From: Streptomyces griseoluteus
GTDB taxonomy: Bacteria; Actinomycetota; Actinomycetes; Streptomycetales; Streptomycetaceae
DNA: 64,000 nucleotides
Assembly (NCBI GenBank): GCA_000717735.1
Contig: JOBE01000035.1
Location: forward strand, 1-64,000
Direction of reading: 5' to 3'
Shown: piece after piece, positions 21,286-30,298 of the stretch
Layout: the number at the start of each line of letters is the position of its first letter
How positions within the stretch are numbered: position 1 is the first letter of the stretch
The notes under the pieces: model-generated
What the model saw: the letters and a program-made list of their open reading frames with translations, nothing else
Database searches by the model: none
What the model was told of the DNA's origin: nothing
Position numbers and translations under genes: made by a program

Positions 21286-21355
21286 AGGGTCTTTCGCTTG
21301 GATCAAGCCGGATCAGGGACACGGCGAGCCCTGCATGATCCGAACGAGAGGCCCT
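21286..21355. repeat. Second imperfect palindromic element next to the MITE
   Basis: About 26-bp imperfect inverted repeats (20 of 26 match) at 21286-21311 (AGGGTCTTTCGCTTGGATCA...) and 21330-21355. It directly abuts the CTAG flank of the first element. It may be the end of another repeat family or a terminator for the succinate-semialdehyde dehydrogenase gene, which ends at 21365. Confidence 0.5.
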
Positions 21356-21364
21356 GGGGGCCGG

Positions 21365-22762
21365 TCAGGCCCGCTGCCAGACCGTGGTCGCGTTGCAGAA
21401 CTCGCGGATGCCGTGGCCGGAGAGCTCGCGGCCGTATCCCGAGCGCTTGACCCCGCCGAAGGGCAGCGCGGGGTGGGAGGCGGTCATGCCGTTGACGAAG
21501 ACGCCGCCGGCCTCCAGGTCCCGTACGAAGAAGTCGAGTTCGTCCGGGGAGCGGGTCCAGACGTTGGAGCTGAGCCCGAACGGGGAGTCGTTGGCGACGG
21601 CCACGGCCTCCTCGATGTCGGTGACCGGGTAGACCGTGGCGACCGGCCCGAAGGCCTCCTCGTGGTGGATCCGCATCTGCGGCGTGATGCCGGTGAGGAC
21701 GGTGGGCTGGTAGTACCAGCCGTTCCGCAGCTCCGGGGACTCGGGACGGTGGCCGCCGCACAGGACCGTGGCGCCCCGCCGTACCGCGTCGTCGACGAGC
21801 TCCTCCAGGTCGGCCCTGCCCCGTTCGGTGGCGAGGGGGCCGACGTCGGTGGACTCGTCGAGGGGGTCGCCGACGGTCAGGGCGTTCATGGCGGCCGTGA
21901 AGCGCTCGGAGAAGTCGTCGTACACGTCCTGGTGGACGATGAACCGCTTCGCGGCGATGCAGGACTGCCCGTTGTTCTGCACGCGCGCGGTGACGGCGGT
22001 CTTCACGGCGCCGACGACGTCGGCAGAGGGCATGACGATGTACGGGTCGCTGCCGCCGAGTTCCAGGACGGTCTTCTTCACCTCGTCGCCCGCGACGGCG
22101 GCGACGGCCCGGCCGGCCGGTTCGCTGCCGGTGAGGGTGGCGGCGACCACCCGGGGGTCGCGCAGCACGCCCTCGACGTCGCCGGAGCCGATGAGGAGGG
22201 CCTGGAAGCAGCCCTCGGGGTAGCCGGCGCGGCGGAAGAGGTCACCGAGGTAGAGCGCGGTCCTCGGCACGTTGGAGGCGTGCTTGAGGAGGCCCGTGTT
22301 GCCCGCCATGAGCGCGGGCGCGGCGAAGCGGATCACCTGCCAGAGCGGGAAGTTCCAGGGCATGACGGCGAGGATCGGTCCCAGGGGCCGGTAGTGGACG
22401 CGGGCCAGGTCCGCGCCGGAGTCCTGGACGTCGCTCTCGGCGGGGTGCTCGTCGGCGAGGAGCTCCTCCGCGTTCTCGGCGTACCAGCGCATGGCCTTGG
22501 CGCACTTGCCGGCCTCCGCGCGGGCGGCGGCGATCGGCTTGCCCATCTCGACGGTCATGGTGCGGGCGATGTCCTCGGTGTCCTCGTCGAGGAGGGCGGC
22601 GGCGGCGCGCATGAGGCGGGCGCGCTCGGCGAAGGAGGTCGTGCGGTACTGGCGGTACGCCTCGTGCGCGGCGGCGATCCGCCGCTCGACCTCCTCGGGC
22701 CCGTGGGCCTCGTAGGTGCGCAGCGTCTCGCCGGTCGCGGGGTTCACGGTGGCGATGCCCAT
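21365..22762 (-). CDS. NAD(P)-dependent succinate-semialdehyde dehydrogenase family protein
   Basis: A 465-aa aldehyde dehydrogenase. The N-terminus (MGIATVNPATGETLRTYEAH) and the size are typical of the short GabD1-type succinate-semialdehyde dehydrogenases of actinobacteria. The general base glutamate is in LELGGSDP and the nucleophile cysteine in NNGQSCIAAKR; MPWNFPLWQV is the cofactor-side loop. ATG 22762 has GGAGGAGG upstream. Expected role: oxidising succinic semialdehyde from GABA or polyamine breakdown to succinate for the TCA cycle. No gabT is beside it, so substrate range is inferred from family only. Confidence 0.9.
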   Translation of the reverse strand: MGIATVNPATGETLRTYEAHGPEEVERRIAAAHEAYRQYRTTSFAERARLMRAAAALLDEDTEDIARTMTVEMGKPIAAARAEAGKCAKAMRWYAENAEELLADEHPAESDVQDSGADLARVHYRPLGPILAVMPWNFPLWQVIRFAAPALMAGNTGLLKHASNVPRTALYLGDLFRRAGYPEGCFQALLIGSGDVEGVLRDPRVVAATLTGSEPAGRAVAAVAGDEVKKTVLELGGSDPYIVMPSADVVGAVKTAVTARVQNNGQSCIAAKRFIVHQDVYDDFSERFTAAMNALTVGDPLDESTDVGPLATERGRADLEELVDDAVRRGATVLCGGHRPESPELRNGWYYQPTVLTGITPQMRIHHEEAFGPVATVYPVTDIEEAVAVANDSPFGLSSNVWTRSPDELDFFVRDLEAGGVFVNGMTASHPALPFGGVKRSGYGRELSGHGIREFCNATTVWQRA

Positions 22763-22882
22763 GACCTGCCTCCTCCTGCCATCGGCCCCCGTCTGCAACC
22801 TTCCGCGCGAAGCACGGCGGAACGCAACAGGGGCGGGGCGGTGGGGTGACCGTGACCGGTGCCGGGAGGGGACACGCGGGCG

Positions 22883-23542
22883 TCAGGCGGTCAGCCAGGT
22901 CAGGGCGCCGGAGAGGTGCGCGCGGAAGGCGGGGTCGCGGTACGTCTCCGGGGCGTGCCCGAGGGCGGTGAAGAGGAAGCGGCCCCGGTCCACCTCGCGG
23001 CACCAGACGAGCGGGTGGTCGGTTCCGTGGGTGCCGCCGCGGTAGGTGGTCTCGTCGGCGCGGGCGAGGATCCGTACGCCGCTCGCCCTCGGGTCGGACC
23101 TGAAGTTGTACCACTCGTCGGTCCAGGCCCAGCGGGCCGGGAGCGGGGCGGTCGCCGGATGGTCGTGGTCGTCGACGAGGACCAGGCCCGGCTGGATCTC
23201 GGGGTGGCCGTCGAAGCGGGTGCCGAGCAGCTCTCCGTAGAAGGGCCAGTCCGGTTCGGCGTTCGCCGCCGCGTGGACGGCGAGGAGGGCGCCGCCGCCC
23301 CTCAGGTACGCCTCGAAGGCGGCGCGTCCCTCGGGTGTGAGGACGGTGCCGGTCGTGGAGATCAGTGCGACGGCGGCGCACCGGGCCAGCCGCTCGGGGG
23401 TGAAGGCGCCCGGGTCCTCGGTGACCTCGGCGGTCCACCCCCGTTCCTCGGCCAGCTCCGTGAGCGCGGCGGCGCCGTCGGGGATCGAGTCGTGGCGGTA
23501 GCCCGTGGTGCGGGTGTAGATCAGGACGTCGGCGGTGGGCAC
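22883..23542 (-). CDS. ThuA domain-containing protein
   Basis: A 219-aa protein of the ThuA family, a class I glutamine amidotransferase-like fold linked to trehalose and other sugar use. Typical segments are DVLIYTRTTGYRHDSIP at the N-terminus, GGGALLAVHAAA at about 95-107 and DEWYNFRSDPR near 150. GTG 23542 is preferred; it has GGAG upstream and removes an atypical 21-residue extension. A LacI-family-like palindrome sits just upstream, which fits a sugar-related role. Confidence 0.85.
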   Translation of the reverse strand: MPTADVLIYTRTTGYRHDSIPDGAAALTELAEERGWTAEVTEDPGAFTPERLARCAAVALISTTGTVLTPEGRAAFEAYLRGGGALLAVHAAANAEPDWPFYGELLGTRFDGHPEIQPGLVLVDDHDHPATAPLPARWAWTDEWYNFRSDPRASGVRILARADETTYRGGTHGTDHPLVWCREVDRGRFLFTALGHAPETYRDPAFRAHLSGALTWLTA

Positions 23543-23563
23543 GCGGTGGACTCCAGAGCGTGT

Positions 23564-23575
23564 GAAAGCGCTTGC
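23564..23575. promoter_or_regulatory. LacI-family-like operator upstream of thuA-type gene
   Basis: GAAAGCGCTTGC is near-symmetric around AAGCGCTT and resembles GAAAGCGCTTTC-type operators of actinobacterial LacI repressors. It lies 22 nt before the ThuA start. No LacI gene is in the window. Confidence 0.4.
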
Positions 23576-23637
23576 TGAGCAGCACCGACCGTAGCCACGA
23601 GACACCGGGGTCGCAAGCCCTCACCCCAGCCCGTTGT

Positions 23638-23650
23638 CGTATCGGATACG
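23638..23650. promoter_or_regulatory. Palindrome upstream of the class II aldolase gene
   Basis: CGTATCGGATACG is a perfect 13-bp palindrome with a single central base, followed by TATGTATC as a possible second half-site. It lies about 57 nt before the aldolase start in an AT-richer stretch, as expected of an operator of a GntR or similar repressor. Confidence 0.45.
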
Positions 23651-23706
23651 TCTATGTATCTTTTGGCCCGCCGTACCCGCGCCCGCCCGCTCACCGAGGA
23701 GCAGCC

Positions 23707-24513
23707 ATGAGCACCGTGCCGCCCGCGCTCGCCGCCGCTGTCGGGCCCCTGCCCGACGGGGTCGTCCTGCCGCTGCCGCCCACCTTCGGCTCCGTCGAGG
23801 AGGAGCGCCGGTACCGCAAGGAGCAGCTCGCCGCCGGGTTCCGGATCTTCGGGAGGCTCGGCTTCTCCGAGGGCGTCGCCGGACACATCACCGTCCGCGA
23901 CCCCGGTGATCCGAACGCCTTCTGGGTCAACCCGTTCGGCATGAGCTTCGGTCAGATCAAGGCCTCCGACCTGATCCTGGTCGACCACGAGGGGACCGTG
24001 CTCGAAGGGCGCCGGCCCGTGAACCGGGCCGCGTTCGTCATCCATTCCCGGGTCCACGCCGCCCGGCCCGACGCGGTCGCCGCCGCGCACTCGCACTCGC
24101 TGCACGGCAAGGCGTTCTCCAGCCTCGGCATCCCCCTCGACCCGATCACCCAGGACGCCTGCGCGTTCTTCGAGGACCACGGGATCTACGACGACTACCG
24201 GGGCGTGGTGAACGAGACCGAGGAGGGCGAGCGCGTGGCCAAAGCCCTCGGCGACCACAAGGCGGTCATCCTCAAGAACCACGGCCTCCTCACGGTCGGC
24301 CACTCCGTCGCCGAGGCAGTGTGGTGGTTCGTCACCATGGAGCGCTCGTGCCAGGCCCAGCTCCTCGCGATGGCGGCGGGCACCCCGCAGCTCATCGACC
24401 GCGAGACGGCCCTGCTCACCCGCGGCCAGGTCGGCGGCCGTCTCGCGGGCTGGTTCCAGGCGCGACCGCTGTGGGATCAGATCACCGCGTCCGACCCGGA
24501 CCTCTTCGACTGA
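23707..24513 (+). CDS. Class II aldolase/adducin family protein
   Basis: A 268-aa member of the L-ribulose-5-phosphate epimerase/fuculose aldolase fold. Zinc ligands are seen in AAAHSHSLHG (HxH) and NHGLLTVGHS. SEGVAGHITVRDP and NPFGMSFGQIKASDLI are the N-terminal strands with the acidic base region. ATG 23707 has GAGGAG upstream. Family members include true aldolases, decarboxylases and adducin-like proteins without known substrates, so the reaction is not assignable. Confidence 0.88.
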   Translation: MSTVPPALAAAVGPLPDGVVLPLPPTFGSVEEERRYRKEQLAAGFRIFGRLGFSEGVAGHITVRDPGDPNAFWVNPFGMSFGQIKASDLILVDHEGTVLEGRRPVNRAAFVIHSRVHAARPDAVAAAHSHSLHGKAFSSLGIPLDPITQDACAFFEDHGIYDDYRGVVNETEEGERVAKALGDHKAVILKNHGLLTVGHSVAEAVWWFVTMERSCQAQLLAMAAGTPQLIDRETALLTRGQVGGRLAGWFQARPLWDQITASDPDLFD

Positions 24514-24668
24514 GGCCGCCGAAAGTGGATCTTGGGCTGCATGCGGATGGCCGGTCGGGTCCGCCCCTTCCGTCCGCGCCACCCGTTCAGCGGACTCGCC
24601 GCGCGGAACGCAGGTGGCGCTCGTAGCGTCGGCCCGACTGAGATTCGCCGCGTACCTGGGAGAAGCCG

Positions 24669-26000
24669 ATGACGGATGAGTCGATGGAGAAGCCGGCCAC
24701 TGAAGCATGGCTCTACGGGTATCCACTGGTCACGGCGGCCGTGACGAAGCGTTCCATGACGGCGGTCCCGGCCCGGGACGACGGCCGTCGGAAAGCCCCG
24801 GTCAACCAGTTCTGCTACATGCGCTCCACCCCGGACGCCTCCTTCACCGAGGTCGTCTCGCCGAACGCCGACACCCTGTACTCCAGTGCCTGGCTCGATC
24901 TGTCCGACCAGCCCCTGGTGCTGGCCCTGCCCGAGTTCGGTGACCGGTTCTGGATGGTCCCGATCCTGGACGCCTGGTCCGACGTCTGCGCCGTCGTCGG
25001 CCGGCGCAAGAACGGGCCGTCCGCCGGCCCGTTCCTGATCGTCGGGCCGTCCTGGTCAGGAGCGACTCCGCCCGGCCTGACCCTGTTGAAGTCGCCCACC
25101 GCCGTGAACTGGATCATCGCCCGGTACGCGACCAGCGGTCCGTCGGACTTCCCGGCCGTCAACCGGCTCCAGGACGCCACGCGGTTGATTCCGCTGTCGG
25201 AGTGGACCGGCGACCCCGACGACTACTCCCCTCCCAGCGACGTCCCCGTCCCCGCCGGGGCCGACACCACGACGCCGCCCGTCGACCAGGTCCACGCGCT
25301 CAGCGGCCGCGACTACTTCACCCTCCTCAACCAGATGATGGCCGACAATCCTCCCGACCCCGCCGACGCACCGATCCTGGGCCGCCTCGCCAAACTCGGC
25401 ATCGCACCCGGCGCGAGCCTGGACGACCTGTCCACCGAGGAGATCGCCGCCCTGGACGCGGGTGCGCGGCGCGGCCCGGAGACCCTGCGCGATCTGCTCG
25501 CCCGCGCGGAGTCCGCGAACGCCGGTGGCTGGACCGTGCACCGAGGCTTGGGGGACTACGGCACCGACTACACCAAGCGCGCGGTCATCACCCGGTTCGG
25601 GTACGGAGCCAACCTCGACGCCGACGCCCTGTACCCGCACGCCACCACCGACGCCGACGGCCGTCCCCTCGACGGCGCCCACACCTACGTCCTGCACTTC
25701 GACGCCGGGAAGACCCCGCCCGTGGACGGCTTCTGGTCCCTCACGATGATGAACGAGCGTCAGCTCTTCGCCGACAACCCGCTGAACCGGTACGCGATCG
25801 GCGACCGCAGCGGTATGCGGACCAACCCCGACGGCTCCCTGGACATCTACGTCCAGCACGAGCACCCGGGGCCCGACCGCGAGAGCAACTGGCTCCCCGC
25901 ACCCGCGGGCAGCTTCAACGTCTTCCTGCGCCTGTACTGGCCCCAGCAGCCCGCCCTCACCGGCGACTGGACCCCGCCGACGCTGCGACGCACCAGCTGA
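24669..26000 (+). CDS. DUF1254/DUF1214 domain-containing protein
   Basis: A 443-aa protein with DUF1254 in the first half (TEAWLYGYPLVTAAVTKRSM, SPNADTLYSSAWLDLSDQPLVLALP, FWMVPILDAW) and DUF1214 in the second (YVLHFDAGKTPPVDGFWSLTMMNERQLF, NRYAIGDRSGM, YVQHEHPGPDRESNWLPAPAG). Such proteins are often exported, but this one starts MTDESMEKPATEAW with no signal peptide. GGGAGAAG precedes ATG 24669. The biochemical function of the family is unknown. Confidence 0.9.
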   Translation: MTDESMEKPATEAWLYGYPLVTAAVTKRSMTAVPARDDGRRKAPVNQFCYMRSTPDASFTEVVSPNADTLYSSAWLDLSDQPLVLALPEFGDRFWMVPILDAWSDVCAVVGRRKNGPSAGPFLIVGPSWSGATPPGLTLLKSPTAVNWIIARYATSGPSDFPAVNRLQDATRLIPLSEWTGDPDDYSPPSDVPVPAGADTTTPPVDQVHALSGRDYFTLLNQMMADNPPDPADAPILGRLAKLGIAPGASLDDLSTEEIAALDAGARRGPETLRDLLARAESANAGGWTVHRGLGDYGTDYTKRAVITRFGYGANLDADALYPHATTDADGRPLDGAHTYVLHFDAGKTPPVDGFWSLTMMNERQLFADNPLNRYAIGDRSGMRTNPDGSLDIYVQHEHPGPDRESNWLPAPAGSFNVFLRLYWPQQPALTGDWTPPTLRRTS

Positions 26001-26040
26001 ATCCTGCGGGCCCCGGTACCTCCCCCGAAGGGTTCCTAGT

Positions 26041-26074
26041 CGATCACCACCGAGCCCGACGAAGGTGGTGATCG
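26041..26074. terminator. Bidirectional terminator hairpin
   Basis: CGATCACCACC (26041-26051) and GGTGGTGATCG (26064-26074) form a perfect 11-bp stem with a 12-nt loop between two convergent genes. Confidence 0.8.
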
Positions 26075-26092
26075 CGGCTGGGGCCGTCTGCG

Positions 26093-26737
26093 TCAAGCGA
26101 CGAGCTCATAGACGCTCGCGGCCGTCAGCCACAGGCCGGCGAGGAGGGAGAGCGTGACGATCAGCTGCTCCTGGTGCTGTCCCAGCCAGTTCCGCAGGGC
26201 GTTCAGCCGGGCTTCCGCGGCCGCAGGTGCCCAGACGGCGTACATCTCCATGACGATGAGGCTGAGGGTGGCCAGCAGGCAGTAACCGGTCAGCGCGAGC
26301 CAGTCGCCGGTGGTGGAGAGGTTCGCCTCAAGGGCCGTCGCAGCACCGGCGCCGACCAGCCCCCAGGGCTGCATCAACCACGCCAGACCGGCTGCCATGA
26401 CCCAGGAGGCGTTGTCGATCCGGGCGGCCCAGCGCGGTGGGCCGTGCGGGCGAGGCGGCCGGTGCCGCCGGTGCGCGCCGTACAGCACCAGCGCCAGACC
26501 GATGGCGAGTTTCGCCGCGATCGCGGCGGTCGAGGGCGTGCTGTGGCGGGCCGGGGGCTGACCACCGGTCAGCAGCACCACGACGGCGATCACGGCGATC
26601 AGGTTGGCCAGCCACGACAACAGGAATGCCAGCCCCTGCCGGACGCCGCGCCGCGAGGAGAGCAGCAGGATGAAGGCACTGTTGTGCAAGGGCCCCAGCG
26701 TGATGGCCGTACCGATCACCACCAGGTCGAGGACCAT
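26093..26737 (-). CDS. GAP family (Sap, sulfolipid-1-addressing protein-like) membrane protein
   Basis: A 214-aa integral membrane protein with about six hydrophobic helices (VLDLVVIGTAITLGPLHNSAFILLL, LAFLLSWLANLIAVIAVVVLLTG and others). The N-terminal GTAITLGPLHNSAFILLLSS is typical of the GAP family that includes mycobacterial Sap, needed for surface lipid placement. It stands alone. The family's transport role in Streptomyces is not established. Confidence 0.82.
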   Translation of the reverse strand: MVLDLVVIGTAITLGPLHNSAFILLLSSRRGVRQGLAFLLSWLANLIAVIAVVVLLTGGQPPARHSTPSTAAIAAKLAIGLALVLYGAHRRHRPPRPHGPPRWAARIDNASWVMAAGLAWLMQPWGLVGAGAATALEANLSTTGDWLALTGYCLLATLSLIVMEMYAVWAPAAAEARLNALRNWLGQHQEQLIVTLSLLAGLWLTAASVYELVA

Positions 26738-26915
26738 CGGACCAGTCGCTCCTGGGCGTCAGGGCCGTCCGCCACCCATGGACTGGGAACCGGCCGGCAG
26801 GGGGATGCGGCACCGCCACGGTGCCGCATCCCGACTGTGCAGGCGGCGGCCTGGAGGGTCAAGCAGGCCACGCCCATGAAGCCCTGCCGGTCCGTTCGGG
26901 AAATGCGTCGCCGGC
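26738..26915. other. Intergenic, no gene seen
   Basis: 178 bases between the GAP-family gene and the end of the TetR gene. They should carry the GAP promoter, reading leftward. I see no strong hairpin or operator. Confidence 0.4.
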
Positions 26916-27596
26916 CTACGTCTGCCTCGGCTTCGACGAGGCCACTGCGACGCGATCCCGGGGGCCGCGAACACGGCCTTGGGCGCCCGGGACTTCCCGC
27001 GTCGACGCCTCCAGGAGCGGGACGAGGAACTGCCGCTCCAGGCTGCCGGGCGGCAGGGCCTCCGGTTCGACGTAGCTCTGCGCGAGACCGCCTTCGCGCA
27101 GGGCGATGAGGAGCCGTGCGAACCGGTCGGCATCCACGGTCAGTTCGCGCCCCGCCCGCCGCAGGACGAGGGCGAGGCCGCGGGCGATCTCGGCCCGCAG
27201 CCGCTCGTCGTGGCGCGCGAGGACCCAGGCGGCCTGCGGGTCGCGGATGGCGTGCAGGGTGAACTCGGTGGTGACCAGGTACCAGTCCCGCTCGTCCGGG
27301 TCGACGCGGGCGGCGAGCTCCGCGAGCCGGGTCAGGGTGTACTCCTCCGGCGTCAGCGCGTCGATCGCCTCGGCGAGCCGCAGCACGGTCCGGTCGCTGT
27401 GCTCGTCGAAGAGTGCGAGGAAGAGCTCCTCCTTGCTGGCGAAGTTCGAGTAGTACGCGCCCCGGGTGTAGCCGGCCCGCTCGCAGATCTGCTCGATCGT
27501 CGTCGCGTGGAAGCCGTGCTCGGCGAAGGTCTCCAGGGCGGCCTTCAGCAGCGCCGCACGGGTACGGGGCCGCCGCCTGGTGACACCTTTGGGCAC
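26916..27596 (-). CDS. TetR/AcrR family transcriptional regulator
   Basis: A 226-aa regulator. The HTH is residues 14-58 (AALLKAALETFAEHGFHATTIEQICERAGYTRGAYYSNFASKEELFLAL). The C-terminal ligand domain resembles the tetracyclin-repressor-like set often found in actinobacteria. GTG 27596 has GGAGGAGG nine nt upstream; the longer frame to 27776 lacks family character. It is divergent from the FHA-ABC transporter gene, which it may control. The final stretch (GAQGRVRGPRDRVAVASSKPRQT) is an unstructured tail. Confidence 0.9.
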   Translation of the reverse strand: MPKGVTRRRPRTRAALLKAALETFAEHGFHATTIEQICERAGYTRGAYYSNFASKEELFLALFDEHSDRTVLRLAEAIDALTPEEYTLTRLAELAARVDPDERDWYLVTTEFTLHAIRDPQAAWVLARHDERLRAEIARGLALVLRRAGRELTVDADRFARLLIALREGGLAQSYVEPEALPPGSLERQFLVPLLEASTREVPGAQGRVRGPRDRVAVASSKPRQT

Positions 27597-27705
27597 GGCT
27601 GCCTCCTCCTCGCCTCTCGTCGGGTGCCGCGTCCTGCGGCGGACGCCCACCCTACCGGCGCCTCCATGCCGGGCAGGGATGAGCATCGGCGGATAAAATT
27701 CACGC

Positions 27706-30294
27706 ATGGGAGAGCGGCCCGTCGCGCCCGCGGCGCCTGAACTGGTCCTCGAGATCGACGGGGACGCGACGCTCATGGATCCGAGCCGCGTCTACCGCGT
27801 CGGGCGGGACCCCACCGGTGACTTCGTGCTCGCGGACGCGCGGGCGTCCTGGCACCACGCGGTGCTCAGCGCCGCCGGAGGCCGCTGGACGCTGGCGGAC
27901 GAGGGCAGCACGAACGGCACCTTCGCGGACGGCGTGCGGGTGGCGGGCCGGCGTGAGGTGGGCCCGGGGACGGTCGTACGGTTCGGGCATCCGGAGGACG
28001 GGCCGCGCGCGGTGTTCTCGTCCGTGAGCCGGACGGACCAAGCGGACCGGACGGACCGGGCGGACCGGGCGGACCGGGCGGAACCCTTGATCGCGCCGGC
28101 CGCGCCGGAGGCCCCGGCCACGCCGGAAGCACCGCTCTCAGCGGGCGCGTCCGCCCCGGTGGCCGGACCTGAGCCCGTAGCCGTACCGGAGCCCGTCGTC
28201 GTACCCGAGCCCCCGGACGTACCGGAGCCCCTCCACGTACCGGAGCCGTCACCGCCGCCCCCGGGCGGGTCCCCGCCCCCGCGGCCCCCCTCCGTCTCGC
28301 ACCCCGCCGCCACCGGCACCTTCCGGCAGCCGACCTCCGTGCGGCCGCTGCCCGCGCACAGCATCAAGATCGGCCGCGCTCCCGACAACGACGTCGTCGT
28401 CTCCGACCTCGTCGTCTCCCGGCACCACGCCGAGCTGCGGGCCCAGCCCGACGGCACGTACTGGATCCATGACCTCGGCAGTCACAACGGCACCTTCCTC
28501 AACGGCGCCCCCGTAGTCGACGCCCGCGTGACGCCGGACGACATCGTCGGGATCGGCCGCTGCGCGTTCTGCCTGATCGGCGGCCAGCTCGTCGAGTTCA
28601 CCGACACCGGCGAGGTCTCCCTCGACGTCCAGCAGCTCGCCGTCACCGTCGACAAGGGACGCCGCACGCTCCTCGACGAGGTGTCCTTCCCGGTGGGCGA
28701 GAAATGCCTGCTCGCGGTCGTCGGCCCGTCCGGCGCCGGGAAGTCGACGCTGCTCGGCGCGCTCACCGGCCAGCGCCCCGCCGACCGGGGCACCGTGCTC
28801 TACGACGGCCGCGACCTGTACCGGGACTACGCCGAGCTGCGCCAGCGCATCGGGCTCGTCCCGCAGGACGACATCCTGCACCTCCAGCTCACCGTGCGCA
28901 GAGCCCTCGGGTACGCCGCCGAGCTGCGCTTCCCCGAAGACACCGTGCCGGCCGAGCGGCGGGCCAGGGTGGACGAGGTGATCCGCGAGCTGGGGCTCGT
29001 GGAGCGCGCGGAGCAGCCGATCCACAGCCTCTCCGGCGGCCAGCGCAAGCGGGTGAGCGTCGCCCTCGAACTCCTCACCAAGCCGTCGCTCCTCTTCCTC
29101 GACGAGCCGACCTCCGGTCTCGACCCGGGCATGGACCGGTCCGTGATGCACATGCTGCGCGGGCTCGCGGACGACGGGCGGACCGTCGTCGTGGTGACGC
29201 ACAGCGTCCTCAGCCTGGACGTGTGCGACCGGCTGCTCGTGCTCGCGCCGGGCGGCCGGGTCGCCTACTACGGGCCGCCCGCCGACGCCCTCGGCTTCTT
29301 CGGTTTCCCGCAGTGGCCCGAGGCCTTCGAGGCCTTCGAGAACGACCGGGACCGCGACTGGGCCGGCCAGTTCGGAACCTCCCGCTTCCACCGCCGGTAC
29401 ATCACGGACGCGACGGCCCGCCCGAACGTACCCGTCCCCGGGGCGGCCCCGCCGCCGGAGCCGGCCCCGCCCCCGAAGGCGCAGAGCTGGGGTTCCCAGC
29501 TGCGTACCCTCGTCCGGCGGTACGCGGCGGCGCTCGCCGCCGACCGCACCTTCCTCGCCATCATGATCGCTTTGCCGTTCGTGATGGGGGCGATGGCGCG
29601 GGCCCTGTCCGAGGGCAGCCTCAACCCCGAGTCGACCCTGAACGTCCTGCTCATCCTCTGTGTCGGCGGAGTCCTCACGGGCGCGGCGAACGCGGTGCGC
29701 GAACTGGTCAAGGAACGCACGATCTACCGGCGCGAGAGAGCCGTCGGGCTGTCCCGCTCCGCGTACCTCGCCTCCAAGGTGGTCGTCCTCGGCGTCATCA
29801 CGGTGGTGCAGGCGGTCGTCCTGACCCTGGTGGCCCTGATCGGCGTGCCGCTTAACGTGCCCGACGGCAAGGGCGTCCTGCTTCCACCCCTCGTGGAGAT
29901 CACGCTGGCCGTGGCGCTGCTCTCCTTCACGGCGATGATGCTCGGTCTGCTCGTCTCGGCGCTCGTCCGCAAGGAGGAGGTGACGATGCCGCTGCTCGTC
30001 CTCCTCGCCATCGTGCAGGTGGTGTTCTGCGGGGCGCTCCTGACCGTGCGCGGCACCCCGGTCCTGGAACAGCTGGCCTGGCTGGTGCCCTCGCGCTGGG
30101 CGTTCGCGGCGATGGGCGCGACGATCGACATCGGGAAGGTCGCGCCGAGCGACAAGACGACGGACCCGCTGATGCGGCACACGGCGGAGGCCTGGCTGTT
30201 CGACATGGGCATGATGGTGCTGCTCTGTCTCGTCCTCGGTCTGGTCGTGGCCCGGCTGCTGCGCCGCCACGAGCCGGTCGTCATGCGGAGGTAG
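27706..30294 (+). CDS. FHA-FHA-ABC transporter (Rv1747-like ATP-binding/permease protein)
   Basis: An 862-aa single-chain ABC exporter half with two phosphothreonine-binding FHA domains. FHA1 is about residues 12-105 (VYRVGRDP, ASWHHAVL, STNGTF); a Pro-rich linker with DRAD and VPEP repeats spans 108-215; FHA2 is about 218-300 (IKIGRAPDNDV, SRHHAEL, SHNGTF). The ATPase has Walker A GPSGAGKST (340-348), signature LSGGQRKR (442-449) and Walker B LLFLDEPTS (462-470). An ABC2-type membrane domain fills about 614-860. This order and length match M. tuberculosis Rv1747 (865 aa), a lipid exporter controlled by kinase PknF. Linker threonines T139, T203, T205 and T210 are possible phosphosites. It heads an operon with the SH3-like protein and a kinase. 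Confidence 0.93.
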   Translation: MGERPVAPAAPELVLEIDGDATLMDPSRVYRVGRDPTGDFVLADARASWHHAVLSAAGGRWTLADEGSTNGTFADGVRVAGRREVGPGTVVRFGHPEDGPRAVFSSVSRTDQADRTDRADRADRAEPLIAPAAPEAPATPEAPLSAGASAPVAGPEPVAVPEPVVVPEPPDVPEPLHVPEPSPPPPGGSPPPRPPSVSHPAATGTFRQPTSVRPLPAHSIKIGRAPDNDVVVSDLVVSRHHAELRAQPDGTYWIHDLGSHNGTFLNGAPVVDARVTPDDIVGIGRCAFCLIGGQLVEFTDTGEVSLDVQQLAVTVDKGRRTLLDEVSFPVGEKCLLAVVGPSGAGKSTLLGALTGQRPADRGTVLYDGRDLYRDYAELRQRIGLVPQDDILHLQLTVRRALGYAAELRFPEDTVPAERRARVDEVIRELGLVERAEQPIHSLSGGQRKRVSVALELLTKPSLLFLDEPTSGLDPGMDRSVMHMLRGLADDGRTVVVVTHSVLSLDVCDRLLVLAPGGRVAYYGPPADALGFFGFPQWPEAFEAFENDRDRDWAGQFGTSRFHRRYITDATARPNVPVPGAAPPPEPAPPPKAQSWGSQLRTLVRRYAAALAADRTFLAIMIALPFVMGAMARALSEGSLNPESTLNVLLILCVGGVLTGAANAVRELVKERTIYRRERAVGLSRSAYLASKVVVLGVITVVQAVVLTLVALIGVPLNVPDGKGVLLPPLVEITLAVALLSFTAMMLGLLVSALVRKEEVTMPLLVLLAIVQVVFCGALLTVRGTPVLEQLAWLVPSRWAFAAMGATIDIGKVAPSDKTTDPLMRHTAEAWLFDMGMMVLLCLVLGLVVARLLRRHEPVVMRR

Positions 30295-30298
30295 GCCC

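Noticed and set aside
28030..28082. Short GGACCGGGC tandem repeats looked at as a possible array
   Set aside because: Nine-base units inside the coding linker of the FHA-ABC protein (DRAD repeats), no spacers, so not CRISPR.
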